From positions 124,001-188,000 of the forward strand of contig QKXI01000004.1 of the NCBI GenBank assembly GCA_003367665.1: 64,000 nucleotides of DNA, given 5' to 3'. The position numbers and the translations under genes were made by a program. Of this stretch, positions 52,298-62,331 are shown one piece after another. The notes beneath the pieces are model-generated. The model searched no databases. It was given only the letters and a program-made list of their open reading frames with translations, and was not told where the DNA came from. The stretch's first letter is position 1. Each line of letters starts with the position of its first letter. Origin of the DNA: Leifsonia sp. ku-ls (GTDB lineage: Bacteria; Actinomycetota; Actinomycetes; Actinomycetales; Microbacteriaceae).

Positions 52298-53137
52298 TCA
52301 GCGGTCGGGGAACCCGTGCGGCAGCGCGTCGAGCACGGGGTCGAGCCGCTCCAGCCGGCGTCGTTCGAGCGCCAGGCCGCGGGCGTCCCGTTCTCGGCGC
52401 AGGATCGCGACAGCGACGAGGAACGTCTCCGCGTCGACGGGTGGGAGCGGCGACACGTACGGCGCGGCTTCGCGGGCGAGCTCGGTGCTGAGGCCCGCGC
52501 GCGCCGCGGGCGTGAGTCCCGGCGCCTGACGGACGAACTGCGCGATCCGGCGGGACAGGCGGTCGGGCAGGCGCGCGACGTCCGCCGTCTGCGCCCACCC
52601 GATCAGGTGCGGGGGCAGGTACAGCGCGAGCGGTTGGGGCGCGGGAACCCGCACGAGCTGGCTGTACGTCCCGGCCAGGAGGTCGCCGAGACGCTTCGAC
52701 CGGTGGTTGAGCAGACCGGTGAGCGCCGCGACCGCGCCGAGGGTGAAGTAGATCTCGATCACGCCGACCAGTGCGCGGATCAGCGCGTGCCGGAAGCCGA
52801 TCGCGCCGCCGTCGTCGCGGACGATCCTGGCGCCGACGGCCAGCTTCCCGACCGAGCGGCCCCGCGTGGCCAGCTCGACCGTGGTCGGCAGCACCACCAT
52901 CCCGAACACCGGGATGAGCACGAGCAGGATGCGTGACGCCGCTTCGTCGAGCCCGGCGCCCGTGTAGGCGACCAGCAGAAAACAGCCGAGCATCACGACG
53001 AGCGAGAGGACGAAGTCGATGATGGTCCCGGCCGCGCGCAGGATGTAGCTCGCGGGCTTCACGTCGAGGGCGACGGCCTCGCCCGTGAGCACGTCGTCGT
53101 CGGCGGGGGCGGTGCTTCCCAGGCCGGCCTGCATCAT
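52298..53137 (-). CDS. RDD-family membrane protein
   Basis: 279 residues. Three or four hydrophobic helices in about residues 30-145 include the RDD signature: SYILRAAGTIIDFVLSL (Arg-Asp pair), ELATRGRSVGKLAVGARIV and the HRSKRLGDLLAGTYSQLV segment. The C-terminal half is soluble and basic. ATG 53137 is preferred because TAGATG (minus strand, 53149-53144) lies six bases upstream; ATG 53146 and ATG 53134 are also in frame. It diverges from the SpoIIM gene, an arrangement also seen in Mycobacterium (Rv3694c/Rv3695). Confidence 0.87.
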   Translation of the reverse strand: MMQAGLGSTAPADDDVLTGEAVALDVKPASYILRAAGTIIDFVLSLVVMLGCFLLVAYTGAGLDEAASRILLVLIPVFGMVVLPTTVELATRGRSVGKLAVGARIVRDDGGAIGFRHALIRALVGVIEIYFTLGAVAALTGLLNHRSKRLGDLLAGTYSQLVRVPAPQPLALYLPPHLIGWAQTADVARLPDRLSRRIAQFVRQAPGLTPAARAGLSTELAREAAPYVSPLPPVDAETFLVAVAILRRERDARGLALERRRLERLDPVLDALPHGFPDR

Positions 53138-53149
53138 AGATATCATCTA
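53137..53149. promoter_or_regulatory. Shared palindromic divergent promoter, both genes probably leaderless
   Basis: TAGAT (53137-53141), three bases, ATCTA (53145-53149) form a perfect inverted repeat between the RDD and SpoIIM start codons, which are only 17 bases apart. On the minus strand TAGATG lies six bases before ATG 53137; on the plus strand TATCAT (53141-53146) lies eight bases before ATG 53155. No ribosome-binding site exists for either gene. The two -10 elements overlap, so the promoters should exclude each other. Confidence 0.6.
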
Positions 53150-53154
53150 AGCAG

Positions 53155-54150
53155 ATGGACCTCGACGCCTACACCGCCGCACGGAGCGCCGACTGGGAGG
53201 AGCTCTCCCGGCTGGCCGCGAAACGACGCCTCGACGGGCCGGAGGCCGACCGGCTGATCGACCTCTACCAGTCCGGCGCGGCCGATCTCTCGGCGATCCA
53301 GACCAGCGCGGGCGCCACGCCGGTGGGCGACCGCCTCTCCTTGGCTCTGTCGTCGGCGCGCCTGCGCTTCACCGGGGCCGGGGCGAACCTGTTCGCGCAG
53401 CTGCCGCGCTTCTTCGTGCTCCAGCTGCCCGCGGCGCTGTACCGGCTGCGCTGGATCGTGCTCGCCGTCGCCCTCGCCACCATCGTCGTCGCCACGCTGT
53501 ACGCGCTGTGGATCACCGGCAACCCGGACGTGCTGCGCAACCTCGGCGCGGACGCCGCCCTGCGCCGCTACGCCGAGCACGACTTCATCGACTACTACTC
53601 GAACAATCCGGCCGCGTCGTTCTCCGGCCAGGTGTGGACGAACAACGCCTGGATCGCGGCCCAGTGCATCGCGTTCGGCATCACGGGTATCTACGTGCCG
53701 TACGTGCTGCTCCAGAACGCCATCGGGGTCGGCACGGCCGCCGGCGTGATGTTCGCGTACGGCCGGGGCGACGTGATGTTCTCGTACATCCTGCCGCACG
53801 GCCTCCTGGAGCTGACGAGCGTCTTCGTCGCCGCCTCGGCCGGCCTGCGGATCTTCTGGGCCTGGATCGCGCCGGGCGCCCGCACGCGCGGTCAGGCGCT
53901 CGCCGAGGACGGCCGGGCGCTGTTCACGGTCGCGGTCGGCTGCGCCATCTCCCTGTTCGTCTCCGGCCTCATCGAGGGCTTCGTCACGCCGTCGCCGCTG
54001 CCGGTCTGGCTCAAGATCGGGATCGGCGCGCTGGCGCTCGCGGCGTTCCTCGCCTACATGCTGGTGCTCGGCCGGCGGGCGGTCCGCGCGGGCGAAACCG
54101 GCGACCTCACCGAGTTCGAGGCGGGTGCGCGCCGGATCGTGGCGGGCTGA
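53155..54150 (+). CDS. Stage II sporulation protein M-like (SpoIIM) membrane protein
   Basis: 331 residues: a cytoplasmic helical N-terminus (LDAYTAARSADWEELSRLA), then about six helices with the SpoIIM motifs FSGQVWTNNAWIAAQCIAFG and ILPHGLLELTSVFVAASAGL. SpoIIM in Bacillus takes part in engulfment with SpoIID/P; non-sporulating actinobacteria keep this paralogue beside RDD, MoxR and DUF58 genes, role unclear. It begins without a ribosome-binding site and converges with the DUF58 gene six bases after its stop. Confidence 0.88.
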   Translation: MDLDAYTAARSADWEELSRLAAKRRLDGPEADRLIDLYQSGAADLSAIQTSAGATPVGDRLSLALSSARLRFTGAGANLFAQLPRFFVLQLPAALYRLRWIVLAVALATIVVATLYALWITGNPDVLRNLGADAALRRYAEHDFIDYYSNNPAASFSGQVWTNNAWIAAQCIAFGITGIYVPYVLLQNAIGVGTAAGVMFAYGRGDVMFSYILPHGLLELTSVFVAASAGLRIFWAWIAPGARTRGQALAEDGRALFTVAVGCAISLFVSGLIEGFVTPSPLPVWLKIGIGALALAAFLAYMLVLGRRAVRAGETGDLTEFEAGARRIVAG

Positions 54151-54156
54151 CCGCGG

Positions 54157-55488
54157 TCAGAGCCGGCCGGCGGCCTTCAGGGCCAGATAGCGGTCGGCCA
54201 GCGCCGGCGGGAGGTCGGCGGGCGAGCCGGTGACAACGTCGCCGCCCAGGCGGCGCACCGCGGCCGACACGCGGTCGACGTCGAGCAACGCGCGCTCCGC
54301 CGCGGCCGCCCGGTAGACGTCGTCGCGGTTGCTCCGCGCGTGGGTGGCCGCAAGGGTGTCCGGATCGGTGACGCTCGCGACGACCACGAGGTGCTTCTCG
54401 ATCAGCTGCGGGAGCACCGACAGCAGCCCACGCGACGCCCCGGGCGACTCGATCGACGTCAGCAGCACCACCAGCGACCGTTGCGAGGTGACCGCGGCGA
54501 CCTGCGCCGGGATCGCGCTCCAGTCCATCTCGATGATGGCGGGCTCGATGCCCGCCATCGCATCCACCATGCGGGCGAGCAGCTCGGGGCCGCTGGCGCC
54601 CTGGACCCGGCCGCGCACCATCCGGTCGTACGCGACGAGGTCGACCCGGTCGCCCGCGCGGGTGGCCAGCGCCGCGAGCAGCAGCGCCGACTCGAAGGCG
54701 GTGTCCAGACGCGGCTCGTCGGAGACCCGGGCGGCGGAGGTCCGGGCCGAGTCGATCACGATGACCACGCGCCGGTCGCGCTCGGGACGCCACGTGCGCA
54801 CCATCACGCGCGCACCGCGGCCCCCGCTCGGGTCGTGCCGGCGGGCTGTGGCGCGCCAGTCGATCGAGCGGACGTCGTCGCCGCGCACGTACTCGCGGAG
54901 CGAGTCGAACTCGGTGCCCTGCCCGCGCAGCAGCACGGTCGTGCTGCCCTCCAGCTCGCGCAGCCGCGCCAGCCGCGACGGCAGGTGCTTTCGCGCGGTG
55001 AAGGCCGGGAGCACGCGGATGCGACCGGGCGCCTCCAGCGTGGCCTGCCGGGCCCACAGGTGCAGCGGGCCCCAGGCGCGGATGGTGACGGTGCCGACGC
55101 GCCGCTCGCCCCGCCGCCAGGGCCGGAGCGAAATGGCGACGACGCGCCGCTCGCCCGCCGGGATCGCCACCCGCGTCCGCGTGGGACGGGCCGCCGCGGA
55201 CGGCTCCCAGGCGTCGCGCACGGTGCCGCGGAGCGTCCTGCGGCCGGTGTTCGTGACGTACAGCTCCGCCAGCGCCTCGGTGCCGAGCCGCACCCGCGCG
55301 GGCAGCGTCCGCTGGAGGACGACGGCTCGCGGCGAGGCGGCGAGCAGCAGGTCGACCAGGCCGAGCAGGAGGCACAGCAGGACCCACCCGCCCAGCGCGG
55401 TGTACGCCGCTGCGGTGTTCGCGCCGAGCAGCACGACGGGCACGACGCCCGCGGCGAGCAGGGCGACGAAACGTCCGGATACGGTCAC
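54157..55488 (-). CDS. DUF58 family protein (MoxR partner)
   Basis: 443 residues with two N-terminal membrane helices (about 8-50), a beta-rich middle, and the DUF58 core: GTEFDSLREYVRGDDVRSID followed by WRATARR, then a von Willebrand A-like part beginning VVIVIDSARTSAA (MIDAS-type DxS variant). Partner proteins of this type are assembled by MoxR ATPases. The GTG start at 55488 is eight bases after the moxR stop. Likely role: envelope stress or assembly, by family analogy only. Confidence 0.87.
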   Translation of the reverse strand: MTVSGRFVALLAAGVVPVVLLGANTAAAYTALGGWVLLCLLLGLVDLLLAASPRAVVLQRTLPARVRLGTEALAELYVTNTGRRTLRGTVRDAWEPSAAARPTRTRVAIPAGERRVVAISLRPWRRGERRVGTVTIRAWGPLHLWARQATLEAPGRIRVLPAFTARKHLPSRLARLRELEGSTTVLLRGQGTEFDSLREYVRGDDVRSIDWRATARRHDPSGGRGARVMVRTWRPERDRRVVIVIDSARTSAARVSDEPRLDTAFESALLLAALATRAGDRVDLVAYDRMVRGRVQGASGPELLARMVDAMAGIEPAIIEMDWSAIPAQVAAVTSQRSLVVLLTSIESPGASRGLLSVLPQLIEKHLVVVASVTDPDTLAATHARSNRDDVYRAAAAERALLDVDRVSAAVRRLGGDVVTGSPADLPPALADRYLALKAAGRL

Positions 55489-55496
55489 AGTCGTGC

Positions 55497-56500
<1,004 letters not shown>

Positions 56501-56504
<4 letters not shown>

Positions 56505-57769
56505 TCGTCCATTCTTCCGGTCGGGCCCGCGGTGGGCGAAACAGCGGCACGGGCGGCGCGTTCCAGCTCCGCCAGGTCGTCCGACAGTGCGATCAGGTCG
56601 CGGTCGGTCCGGGGGATGCGTTCGAGGAGGAGCCCGTGGACCGCGCCCCGGTCGCGGCGGGTGAGGGCGGCCACGGTGTCCGCGACCTCCTGCGCCGTGG
56701 CGGTGCTGGGAAGTCCGACGGTCGCGGCGAGCCGGCCGATCGCGCCGATGCGCAGCGCGTCGGCGGCCCGCAGCCGGGCGGACGAACGCTGGTAGAGCCG
56801 CGCCCTGCCCTCGCGCGTCTCCCCGGCGCGCACAACCACCGGGAGCTTCTCGACCACGAGGGGGCCGAAGCGCCGACCGCGCCAGACGGCGGCGGCGAGG
56901 AACACCGCGACCAGCAGCAGCATCACGGGCGTGACCCAGCCCGGAGTGAGCGCGGCGATGTCCGGCGGCCCGGTGACCGGCCGGTCGTCGAGCGACGGAA
57001 GGTACCAGACCAGGGCCCGGTGGCCGCCGAGCAGGTTGAGGGCGAGCGCCGCGTTGCCGAGCCGGTCGACGCCCTCGTTCGTGAGCACGTCGGCCGAACC
57101 GAGCAGGTAGACGGTCGAGCCGTCGAACGTCGTCCGCACGAGCGAGGCGCGGCCGTCGCGGTCGGTGAAGCAGGCGACGCCGTCGCCGGAGACGCGGAAG
57201 GTCCCCGGGTACCCGGCGCTCTGGTCGGAGACGGCGCGCGGGTCGATGCGCTCGGCCCGCTCCGCCGCGCGAACGCCGCAGTCCGCGCGCTCCGGTCCGC
57301 CGGGGGTGCCGGCCGCAGCGACGTCAGGTGCCACCGTCTGGAGCGCGCGGAAGTCGGGCTCCACCAGCACCAGCGTGCGTCCAGCGCCCGCCAGTGCGCG
57401 GTAGCCGTCGGCGGGCAGGTCGCCCTGCGGGTCGTAGACGAGCACGGTCGCGTCGTCGGAGGCCGCCTCCCGCGCGGCCTGCAGCGTGGTGGCCGACCGC
57501 ACCTCCACCCCGTGGGCGCGGAGCACCTGCGCGACGGCCTTCGCGCCGGTCGGCGCCGCATTCGCGGCGTCGAGGGGCGTTCCCTGGGAGACGCGGCCGC
57601 CGGTCAGCAGGATGCCGAGCACCGCGACCGCGACCGCGATGGCGGCGAGGATCAACCAGGGGACGGCACGCCGGGTGGTCTGGCGGACGGTCGCGGAGAC
57701 CGCGGTGGCCGTCTCCGGTGCGGCCGTTCCCGGCTGTGCGCGAGGGGGCGCGGGCGACGGGGCGGTCAT
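56501..57769 (-). CDS. DUF4350 membrane protein
   Basis: 422 residues. Helix one (about 37-56) and helix two (about 280-297) enclose an exported domain that starts with a DUF4350-type segment: PTGAKAVAQVLRAHGVEVRS, VLVYDPQGDLPADGYRAL, LVLVEPDF. It contains two cysteines (ADCGVRAAE; DGVACFTDRD) that could form a disulfide. The cytoplasmic C-terminus (300-422) is helical. ATGA overlaps at both ends couple it to the DUF4129 gene before and moxR after. Function unknown. Confidence 0.87.
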
Positions 57770-58404
57770 GCGGGCACCGCCGGTGCGGCGACGCGGGCGG
57801 CCTCGAGACGCTGGTCGAGCGCGACCGCCTGCTGGTAGGCGGACTCGGTGCCAGGCCGGTCGAGGTAGCGCACCTGGTCGAAGGAGCGGGCCGCCGTCCG
57901 GAGCGCCTCCCGCTCAGCAGTGAAGACCTCTCCGGCCCGGTGTGCGAACTCCGTGGCCGTGGTGCCGGGCGAGACGCTCACGAGCGTCCGCTCGTGCAGC
58001 GCGGCGGCGATCGCACGGAAGCGCTCCTCGATTGCGGTGGCCCAGTCGCCCGCGCGCGCGGCGCTCTCGGCCGACTCGCGCAGCTCGGCGGCGCTCCGGA
58101 GGTCGGAGCCGAAGAGCGAGCGTCGCTCGAGGGTGGAACGCCGGTTGAGTCGCGGCCGACCGTAGATCAGGAAAGCGGCCACGATGAGACCGGCGACGAC
58201 GAGGACGATCGCCACCAGGATCACCGAGGGGGCGTTGCCGGCAGGCCCCTGGAACAGCGACGCGATCCAGTCCTGGACGGCCTTCGCAGCCAGGTCGAAC
58301 CAGGTGGGCTTTGCCGACTGGTATTCCGGGCGCGACAGCTCCTCGCGCAGCCACTCCTGCGCCTCCGGCGAGCTCGGGTCGACCGGGATGTCGAAGGGCA
58401 CCAC
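57766..58404 (-). CDS. DUF4129 membrane protein
   Basis: 212 residues. The N-terminal exported part (EAQEWLREELSRPEYQ) precedes one helix (about 75-100). A cytoplasmic DUF4129 domain follows, with AIEERFRAIAAALHERTLVS and PGTTATEFAHRAG, the transglutaminase-associated helical motif found beside DUF58/MoxR genes. The start is one of two adjacent GTGs, 58404 or 58401; the first begins two bases after the preceding stop. First of the DUF4129-DUF4350-MoxR-DUF58 set. Confidence 0.85.
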   Translation of the reverse strand: MVPFDIPVDPSSPEAQEWLREELSRPEYQSAKPTWFDLAAKAVQDWIASLFQGPAGNAPSVILVAIVLVVAGLIVAAFLIYGRPRLNRRSTLERRSLFGSDLRSAAELRESAESAARAGDWATAIEERFRAIAAALHERTLVSVSPGTTATEFAHRAGEVFTAEREALRTAARSFDQVRYLDRPGTESAYQQAVALDQRLEAARVAAPAVPA

Positions 58405-58406
58405 GA

Positions 58407-59825
58407 TCAGCCGACCGGCCACCCGGCGGGAGGCGTGGTGGCCGGCCGTGCCGGCGGGAGGTACGGGTCGGGGAGGTCCTGCCCGGTCTGACGGCCCTCG
58501 ACGAAGCGGACGAGCTGCAGGTCGAGCCCCTCCTTGCGCATCCGCAGGTCGATGTAGAGCAGTGCGACGGCAGAGGTCTGGATCACGCTGCCGATCGCGC
58601 CGACGACGGCGCCGACCACGCTGGCCAGCACGTTCACCGTCAGCTGCGTGACCAGGACCTCCGTCAGCGGGTCGGACGAGGTGGCGGAGGTCGGCGCGAA
58701 CACCCCGCCGATCAGCGCGCCGATGAAGGTGAACGGCGTCGCGACGGTCTGCGTGATCGCCCACACGATCACGCCGACGAGCAGGATGATGCCGAGCGTG
58801 CGCCAGAAGAACCCGGTGGTGAGGCGCCACGACCGCGCGACGGCGGCCGTCATGGACAGCCGCTCCAGCACGATCACGCTCGGCACCATCGCCAGCTTGG
58901 TGTTGACCCAGAACGCGACGACGATGAGCCCGATGGCGCCGAAGACCGCCACCAGGACCGTGCCGATCGTGCCGGCGACGCCGCCCAGAGTGGAGAGGGC
59001 GAAGGCGATGGCGACCACGAGCGCGACGGCGACGATCCAGGCGAGCGCGAAGAGCAGCGTCCAGCCGATCAGGGCGCCCAGCCGGCCGCGGACCAGCCGC
59101 CAGACCGCGCCGAACGTCAGCTTCTCGCCCAGGGACTCGCGCGCGACCTCGCCGACGATGATGCCCTGCAGCAGTCCACTGAACACGGTCGAGATGACGA
59201 GAGCGAGAGCACCGAGGACGATGCCGCCGCCGATCGCGCCGGCCTGGAGGGCGGGCTGGTCCTGCGCCTCGCCGGAGGCCACGCGGTCGAACAGATAGGC
59301 GGCCCCGCCCACGATCCCGACGCTCACCACGATCTGCGGGAGGCCCTGCAACAGCAGGGCGGCGCCGACCGTGATCCTGGGGTTGCGCCGAAGCGCCTGG
59401 AACGGAGCGGCCAGCAGCGGCCCGAGCGTGAGGGGACGCAACGGGATGAGGCCCGGCTTCGGCGGCGGCGTCCAGCCCGGTTGCGCCCCGGGTGGCGGGT
59501 AGCCCTGCTGGTGCTGCTGCTGCTGCTGCCAGGCGGGCTGCTGCTGCCAGGCGGGCTGCTGCTGCCAGGCGGGTGGCTGCTGGCCGTACGGCTGCTGCGC
59601 GCCGTACTGCGGTGCCTGCTGCCCGTACGGCGGCTGGCCCGGCTGCGGCTGCTGCCCGTACGGCGGCTGGCCGGGCTGCGGCTGCTGCCCGTACGGTGGC
59701 TGGCCCGGCTGCGGCTGCTGACCGTACGGCGGCTGCGCCGGCTGCCCCCACGGCCCCTGCGGCGCACGCCGCCCTCGGTCGCCCCCGTCGGATCCCGGCG
59801 CCTGCCAAGTCTGCTCGTCGCTCAC
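58407..59825 (-). CDS. Membrane protein with Q/P-rich N-terminal repeats (GPDPase membrane-domain-like)
   Basis: 472 residues. About the first 130 are cytoplasmic, disordered and built from PYGQQPQPGQP-type 11-residue repeats and PAWQQQ repeats. From about 150 there are six helices resembling the glycerophosphoryl-diester-phosphodiesterase membrane domain (LGPLLAAPFQALRRNPRITV at its start; RLTTGFFWRTLGIILLVGVI). No phosphodiesterase catalytic domain is present. The GTG start has GGGAAGGG about seven bases upstream. It leads the minus-strand cluster that includes DUF4129 through DUF58; role unknown, possibly a scaffold. Confidence 0.8.
   Translation of the reverse strand: MSDEQTWQAPGSDGGDRGRRAPQGPWGQPAQPPYGQQPQPGQPPYGQQPQPGQPPYGQQPQPGQPPYGQQAPQYGAQQPYGQQPPAWQQQPAWQQQPAWQQQQQHQQGYPPPGAQPGWTPPPKPGLIPLRPLTLGPLLAAPFQALRRNPRITVGAALLLQGLPQIVVSVGIVGGAAYLFDRVASGEAQDQPALQAGAIGGGIVLGALALVISTVFSGLLQGIIVGEVARESLGEKLTFGAVWRLVRGRLGALIGWTLLFALAWIVAVALVVAIAFALSTLGGVAGTIGTVLVAVFGAIGLIVVAFWVNTKLAMVPSVIVLERLSMTAAVARSWRLTTGFFWRTLGIILLVGVIVWAITQTVATPFTFIGALIGGVFAPTSATSSDPLTEVLVTQLTVNVLASVVGAVVGAIGSVIQTSAVALLYIDLRMRKEGLDLQLVRFVEGRQTGQDLPDPYLPPARPATTPPAGWPVG
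59622..59720. repeat. Three tandem 33-base repeats
   Basis: Units at 59622-59654, 59655-59687 and 59688-59720 differ at only a few positions, and a fourth partial unit begins at 59721. Each encodes 11 residues on the minus strand (PYGQQPQPGQP register). The near identity at the DNA level suggests recent slippage expansion and length variation among strains. An 18-base CTGCCAGGCGG-type repeat encoding PAWQQQ lies nearby at about 59524-59577. Confidence 0.85.
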
Positions 59826-59884
59826 GCCGTGCCCTTCCCGTCCCCGCGCGTTCCTCCCATGCTGGCACATCGCTCCGATCCGCG

Positions 59885-59933
59885 GTGCCCCATCCACAGG
59901 GCACATGGGGCTTACATACAAGCCGGTGACAGC
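59885..59933. promoter_or_regulatory. mtrA upstream region with overlapping inverted repeats
   Basis: The 178-base gap before mtrA holds two mutually exclusive short inverted repeats: GTGCCC (59885-59890) with GGGCAC (59899-59904), and CCCCAT (59888-59893) with ATGGGG (59905-59910). A GTGACAGC sequence at about 59926-59933 differs by one base from the GTCACAGC part of published MtrA boxes. I find no convincing -10/-35 pair. Regulation, perhaps autoregulation, is only suggested. Confidence 0.3.
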
Positions 59934-60003
59934 CCGTTCCATTACGCTGGTCATGTCGTATCGCGGCCGAGGCCGCACGAGAGGGGTTCGGGGAACATCC
60001 GAC

Positions 60004-60687
60004 ATGACTAGTCGCATCCTGGTGGTCGACGACGACACCGCGCTTGCGGAGATGATCGGCATCGTCCTGCGCACCGAGGGCTTCGACCCCGTGTTCTGCG
60101 AAGACGGGGCGCTCGCAGTGGACGTCTTCCGGTCAACGAAGCCCGACCTCGTCCTCCTCGACCTCATGCTTCCGGGCCTCGACGGCATCGAGGTGTGCAG
60201 TCGCATCCGCGCCGAGTCCGGCACGCCGATCATCATGCTCACCGCGAAGTCCGACACCGCCGACGTGGTGAAGGGGCTGGAGTCCGGCGCCGACGACTAC
60301 ATGGTCAAGCCCTTCAACCCGAAGGAGCTCGTCGCGCGCATCCGCACCCGGTTGCGCCCGGCTCCCGCCGCGCCGCCCTCCGACGAGCTGACCGTCGGCG
60401 ACCTCGTGGTCGACGTCGCCGGCCACGAGGTGCGCCGCGGAGACACCCGCATCGCCCTGACGCCGCTGGAGTTCGACCTCCTGCTCGCGCTCGCCTCCAA
60501 GCCGCAGCAGGTGTTCACGCGCGAGATGCTGCTCGAGCAGGTGTGGGGGTACCACTACAAGGCGGACACCCGCCTGGTGAACGTGCACGTCCAGCGGTTG
60601 CGCGCCAAGGTGGAACAGGACCCGGACAACCCGAAGATCGTCATGACCGTGCGCGGGGTGGGCTACCGCGCCGGCGCGGCCGCGTAG
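60004..60687 (+). CDS. mtrA: Response regulator MtrA
   Basis: OmpR-type DNA-binding regulator controlling cell-wall and division genes in actinobacteria. 227 residues: acidic pocket VVDDD (7-11), phospho-acceptor Asp53 in [16 protein letters not shown], the switch lysine in MVKPF, and a winged helix from about 130 with [15 protein letters not shown]. The [14 protein letters not shown] and [17 protein letters not shown] stretches are MtrA-specific. ATG 60004 has GGGGAA about nine bases upstream; earlier in-frame codons encode atypical sequence. mtrB follows after 15 bases. Confidence 0.96.
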   Translation: MTSRILVVDDDTALAEMIGIVLRTEGFDPVFCEDGALAVDVFRSTKPDLVLLDLMLPGLDGIEVCSRIRAESGTPIIMLTAKSDTADVVKGLESGADDYMVKPFNPKELVARIRTRLRPAPAAPPSDELTVGDLVVDVAGHEVRRGDTRIALTPLEFDLLLALASKPQQVFTREMLLEQVWGYHYKADTRLVNVHVQRLRAKVEQDPDNPKIVMTVRGVGYRAGAAA

Positions 60688-60702
60688 CGGGCGGAGACCG
60701 GG

Positions 60703-62331
60703 ATGCGCTGGTGGCCGACGCGGGACGGGTGGCGCCAGGCGCCGACCCGGATCGCCCACCTGTGGCGCCGCTCCCTGCAGTTGCGCACGGTGGCGATCAC
60801 GCTGCTGCTCACCGGCGTCGCCATCCTGGCCACGGGCGTGTACATGGCGCTCAGCATCAGCAACGACCTGTACCAGTCCCGTCTCGACCAGGCCCTGCGC
60901 GACTCCAGCCGCGCGACGACGACGGCCCAGTCGACGCTGAACGCCTCCGACGTGTCCTCCGGCGACGCCGGCAAGAACCTGCTGAACACCGTGCTGCAGA
61001 GCGTGCAGGCGTCCACCTCGAGCCGCCTGGTCGCGGCCTATCGCGTCCCCGGGCAGGACACCGGCGTCCTCGCCCCGCCCGACCGCGGCAGCCCCGCCAT
61101 GAACTCCGTGATCTCGCCCGAACTGCGCGAGAAGGTGCAGAACGGCGGGACCAAGCAGTTCTACCAGTCGGTCGCCCTTCCCGCGGCCGGCGGCAACACC
61201 GACCCGGGAATCGTCGTTGGCTCGCAGCTGACGCTGCCGTCGTACGGCAAGTACGAGCTCTACATCGGCTACAACCTGCGCGACTCCGAGAACACGCTGC
61301 TCTTCGTGCAGAGCACGCTCCTGCTCGCCGGACTCGCCCTCGTCGTCCTCATCGGGGCGATCACCTGGGTCATCGTGCGCTTCGTCGTCGAGCCCATCCG
61401 CGTGGCCGCGCAGACCAGCGAGCGGCTGGCCGCGGGCGACCTCGCGGTCCGCATCCCGGAGAAGGGCGAGGACGTGTTCGCCTCGCTCGCGCGCTCCTTC
61501 AACGGGATGGCGGACAGCCTGCAGAGCCAGATCAACCAGCTCGCGACGCTCTCTCAGCTGCAGCAGCGCTTCGTCTCGGACGTCTCGCACGAGCTGCGGA
61601 CGCCGCTCACGACCATCCGGCTGGCGGGCGACGTCATCTACGACCAGCGCGAGGGGTTCGCCCCGGCGACCGCCCGCACCGCGGAGCTGCTGCACACCCA
61701 GATCGAGCGCTTCGACCGGCTGCTGTCCGACCTGCTCGAGATCAGCCGATACGACGCCGGCTCCGTCGTCCTCGACGCCGAGCCGACGAACCTGGTGCGC
61801 CTGGCCGAGGACTGCGTCGACGAGCTCAGGACGCTGGCGGAGCAGAACGGGTCGGAGCTCACGCTGGACGCGCCGGGCGGCTACTTCGACGTGCCGATGG
61901 ACCCCCGCCGCATCCGGCGCGTCGTGCGGAACCTCATCGGGAACGCGATCGAGCACGGGGAGGGCCGGCCGGTGGTCGTCACGGTGGACAGCAACGAGAG
62001 CGCCGTCGCCCTCGCGGTGCGCGACTACGGCATCGGGATGAGCCCGCAGGACACCGGCCACGTGTTCGACCGGTTCTGGCGCGCCGACCCGTCGCGCAAG
62101 CGCACCCTCGGCGGGACGGGACTCGGGCTGGCGATCTCGCTCGAGGACGCCACCCTCCACTCCGGCTGGCTGCAGGTGTGGTCGGCTCCCGGCGCCGGGT
62201 CGTGCTTCCGCCTGACACTGCCGCGGGTCGCGGGGAAAGAGATCACCGCGTCGCCGCTCCCGCTGCCGCCGCTCGACGCCGGCGCCGCGATGCCGCACGC
62301 CGCCAGTTCGGGAAGCGAGGCGCGCGCATGA
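60703..62331 (+). CDS. mtrB: Sensor histidine kinase MtrB
   Basis: 542 residues. Two membrane helices (about 30-51 and 205-230) flank an exported sensor domain; a HAMP linker ([20 protein letters not shown]) follows, then the H-box [20 protein letters not shown] with phospho-acceptor His296, N-box [11 protein letters not shown]1 VRDYGIGM and G2 [12 protein letters not shown]. It phosphorylates MtrA. Its stop overlaps the lpqB start (ATGA). The last 35 residues are a Pro/Ala-rich tail. Length and order agree with the mtrAB-lpqB operon of Mycobacterium and Corynebacterium. Confidence 0.96.
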   Translation: MRWWPTRDGWRQAPTRIAHLWRRSLQLRTVAITLLLTGVAILATGVYMALSISNDLYQSRLDQALRDSSRATTTAQSTLNASDVSSGDAGKNLLNTVLQSVQASTSSRLVAAYRVPGQDTGVLAPPDRGSPAMNSVISPELREKVQNGGTKQFYQSVALPAAGGNTDPGIVVGSQLTLPSYGKYELYIGYNLRDSENTLLFVQSTLLLAGLALVVLIGAITWVIVRFVVEPIRVAAQTSERLAAGDLAVRIPEKGEDVFASLARSFNGMADSLQSQINQLATLSQLQQRFVSDVSHELRTPLTTIRLAGDVIYDQREGFAPATARTAELLHTQIERFDRLLSDLLEISRYDAGSVVLDAEPTNLVRLAEDCVDELRTLAEQNGSELTLDAPGGYFDVPMDPRRIRRVVRNLIGNAIEHGEGRPVVVTVDSNESAVALAVRDYGIGMSPQDTGHVFDRFWRADPSRKRTLGGTGLGLAISLEDATLHSGWLQVWSAPGAGSCFRLTLPRVAGKEITASPLPLPPLDAGAAMPHAASSGSEARA

